From Achromobacter xylosoxidans (GTDB lineage: Bacteria; Pseudomonadota; Gammaproteobacteria; Burkholderiales; Burkholderiaceae_B), in contig NZ_CP061008.1 of NCBI RefSeq assembly GCF_014490035.1, positions 1,054,001 to 1,118,000 on the forward strand: a stretch of 64,000 bases of DNA, written 5' to 3'. Under the pieces are notes generated by a model. The model had not been told where the DNA came from, ran no database searches, and saw only the letters and a list, made by a program, of their open reading frames with translations. Below, one piece after another: positions 63,053-64,000 of the stretch. Every line of letters starts with the position of its first letter. Position 1 is the first letter of the stretch. The translations under genes were made by a program, and so were the position numbers.

Positions 63053-64000
63053 ATGGATGTCATCGATTCCCGCCCCTATGAACTGTTGATTGGGGAAAAC
63101 TGGCGCGCAGGCGCCGAAGGCAGCACGTTCGATACCTACAATCCGGCCACGGCGCAGGTGCTTGCCAGCGTGCACGCGGCATCGGCGGCCGACGTCGACG
63201 CCGCCGTGCAGGCCGCGCACACCGCCTTTGAAACGCATTGGCGCAAGACCACGCCGGCCCAGCGCGGCAAGCTGCTGCGGCGCCTGGCCGACCTGTTCGA
63301 GCGCGACCGCGAAAAGCTCGCCTGGATCGAAACGCTGAACGTGGGCAAGCCCATCACGCATTCGCTGGATTCGCTCAAGGGCATGCCGGCGTCGCTGGAG
63401 TACTTCGCGGGCATCATTCCGGCCCTGCGCGGCGAGACCATACCGGTGGGCAATGCCGACGTGCTCAATTTCACGCTACGCGAGCCGCTGGGCGTGTGTG
63501 CGCTCATCATGCCGTGGAATTACCCGATGACGCTCACCGTCAACAAGCTTGGTCCGGCGCTGGCCGCGGGCAACACGGTGATCCTCAAACCCTCCGAAGT
63601 GACGCCGCTGTCCACCATGGCGCTGGCGCGATTGTTCGAGGAAGCCGGCTTTCCGCCCGGCGTGATCAACGTGGTCAACGGCCCGGGCGCCACGGTGGGC
63701 GAACGGCTGGTCACCCATCCGTTGGTATCACGGGTGTCGTTCACTGGCGGCACCGTGACGGGCGCGCGCATCCAGGCGGCCGCGGCTGCAGACGTCAAGC
63801 GCGTCACGCTGGAGCTGGGCGGAAAGTCGCCGCTGATCGTGTTCGAGGACGCGCCGCTGGACAAGGCCGCGGCCGTGGCCGCGGGCGACATCATCAAGAA
63901 TTCCGGCCAGGTCTGCATCGCCTGCACGCGCCTGCTGGTGCAGGAATCCGTGCGCGAGGAGTTCCTTGGCCTGCTGCAGCAGCGCCTGGACACCGTGCGC
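63053..64000 (+). CDS. NAD-dependent aldehyde dehydrogenase (cut by window end)
   Basis: The first 316 residues of an aldehyde dehydrogenase; the rest lies beyond the window. It has the family start YELLIGENWRAGAEGSTFDT, the Asn motif IMPWNYPM, the cofactor segment ILKPSEVTPLS, the general base Glu in VTLELGGKSP and the nucleophile Cys in NSGQVCIACTR. It resembles betaine-aldehyde or gamma-aminobutyraldehyde type enzymes but the substrate is open. The RBS AAGGAG lies before the ATG at 63053, and the gene follows the alcohol dehydrogenase by 11 bases. Confidence 0.93.
   Translation, partial: MDVIDSRPYELLIGENWRAGAEGSTFDTYNPATAQVLASVHAASAADVDAAVQAAHTAFETHWRKTTPAQRGKLLRRLADLFERDREKLAWIETLNVGKPITHSLDSLKGMPASLEYFAGIIPALRGETIPVGNADVLNFTLREPLGVCALIMPWNYPMTLTVNKLGPALAAGNTVILKPSEVTPLSTMALARLFEEAGFPPGVINVVNGPGATVGERLVTHPLVSRVSFTGGTVTGARIQAAAAADVKRVTLELGGKSPLIVFEDAPLDKAAAVAAGDIIKNSGQVCIACTRLLVQESVREEFLGLLQQRLDTVR

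Overview
The window reads as chromosomal DNA of a high-GC betaproteobacterium of the Alcaligenaceae (Achromobacter/Bordetella type). The grounds are dense, strongly GC3-biased coding, four periplasmic 'Bug' solute receptors, a groESL operon behind a CIRCE element, and many small catabolic operons each with a LysR, GntR, IclR, TetR or Rrf2 regulator. I see no rRNA, CRISPR array, transposase or phage genes. The only tRNA-like sequence is a broken fragment.

Layout. (1) 1-10401, plus strand: a sugar-acid uptake and catabolism operon. It has the end of a zinc dehydrogenase, a three-part TRAP transporter, an SDR dehydrogenase, an FAH-fold hydrolase, a UxaA-type altronate dehydratase, D-mannonate dehydratase (ManD), a UxuB-type fructuronate reductase and an Ldh_2-type oxidoreductase. 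Together they could bring L-gulonate/hexuronate-type acids to 2-keto-3-deoxy acids. (2) 10430-15086, minus strand: the upper part of the 3-hydroxyanthranilate (2-aminomuconate) pathway, namely aldehyde dehydrogenase, RidA-type deaminase, LysR, 3-hydroxyanthranilate dioxygenase and ACMS decarboxylase. (3) 15165-18210: an acetyltransferase, AraC and MarR regulators and a BrkB membrane protein. (4) 18410-20487: groES-groEL with terminator, CIRCE and a sigma-70 promoter. (5) 20697-23913: a small membrane protein, a decayed tRNA-Gly fragment with a 15-bp duplication, a Bug receptor, and a divergent Rrf2 regulator/hydrolase pair sharing a perfect operator.

(6) 23978-29596: metal resistance. An RcnA-type exporter, a CsoR/RcnR-family sensor and an MFS carrier diverge from chrB-chrA plus a free-standing ChrB C-terminal domain. 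(7) 29854-38236: a DMT exporter, proteins of unknown function including an SMI1/KNR4 protein beside two membrane proteins, a GGDEF cyclase, an MFS carrier, an arginase-fold protein with altered metal ligands and an LprI-like protein. (8) 38569-44681: a ferric-siderophore module (TonB receptor, DUF3325, DUF3649, PepSY membrane protein, esterase) with a likely promoter and Fur-like site. (9) 44709-52577: HxlR/GST, a large MscS channel ending at a 13-bp tandem repeat, LysR, a FrnE-like thioredoxin-fold protein, an exported cyclase-family protein, and a TetR/quinone-reductase pair behind a 33-bp palindrome.

(10) 52706-64000: catabolic modules. GntR diverges from FAH, two Bug receptors and an extradiol-dioxygenase-like VOC protein. 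Then come an acyl-CoA dehydrogenase, a Bug receptor, a nitronate-monooxygenase-like protein and IclR, all on the minus strand, divergent from an iron-type alcohol dehydrogenase and an aldehyde dehydrogenase cut by the window end. The most striking non-coding signal is a two-part operator of about 38 bp. It occurs both in the IclR/alcohol-dehydrogenase intergenic region and, 2 kb away, in front of the Bug gene, with the same order and the same 20-bp spacing of its two dyads. This ties those units into one probable IclR regulon.
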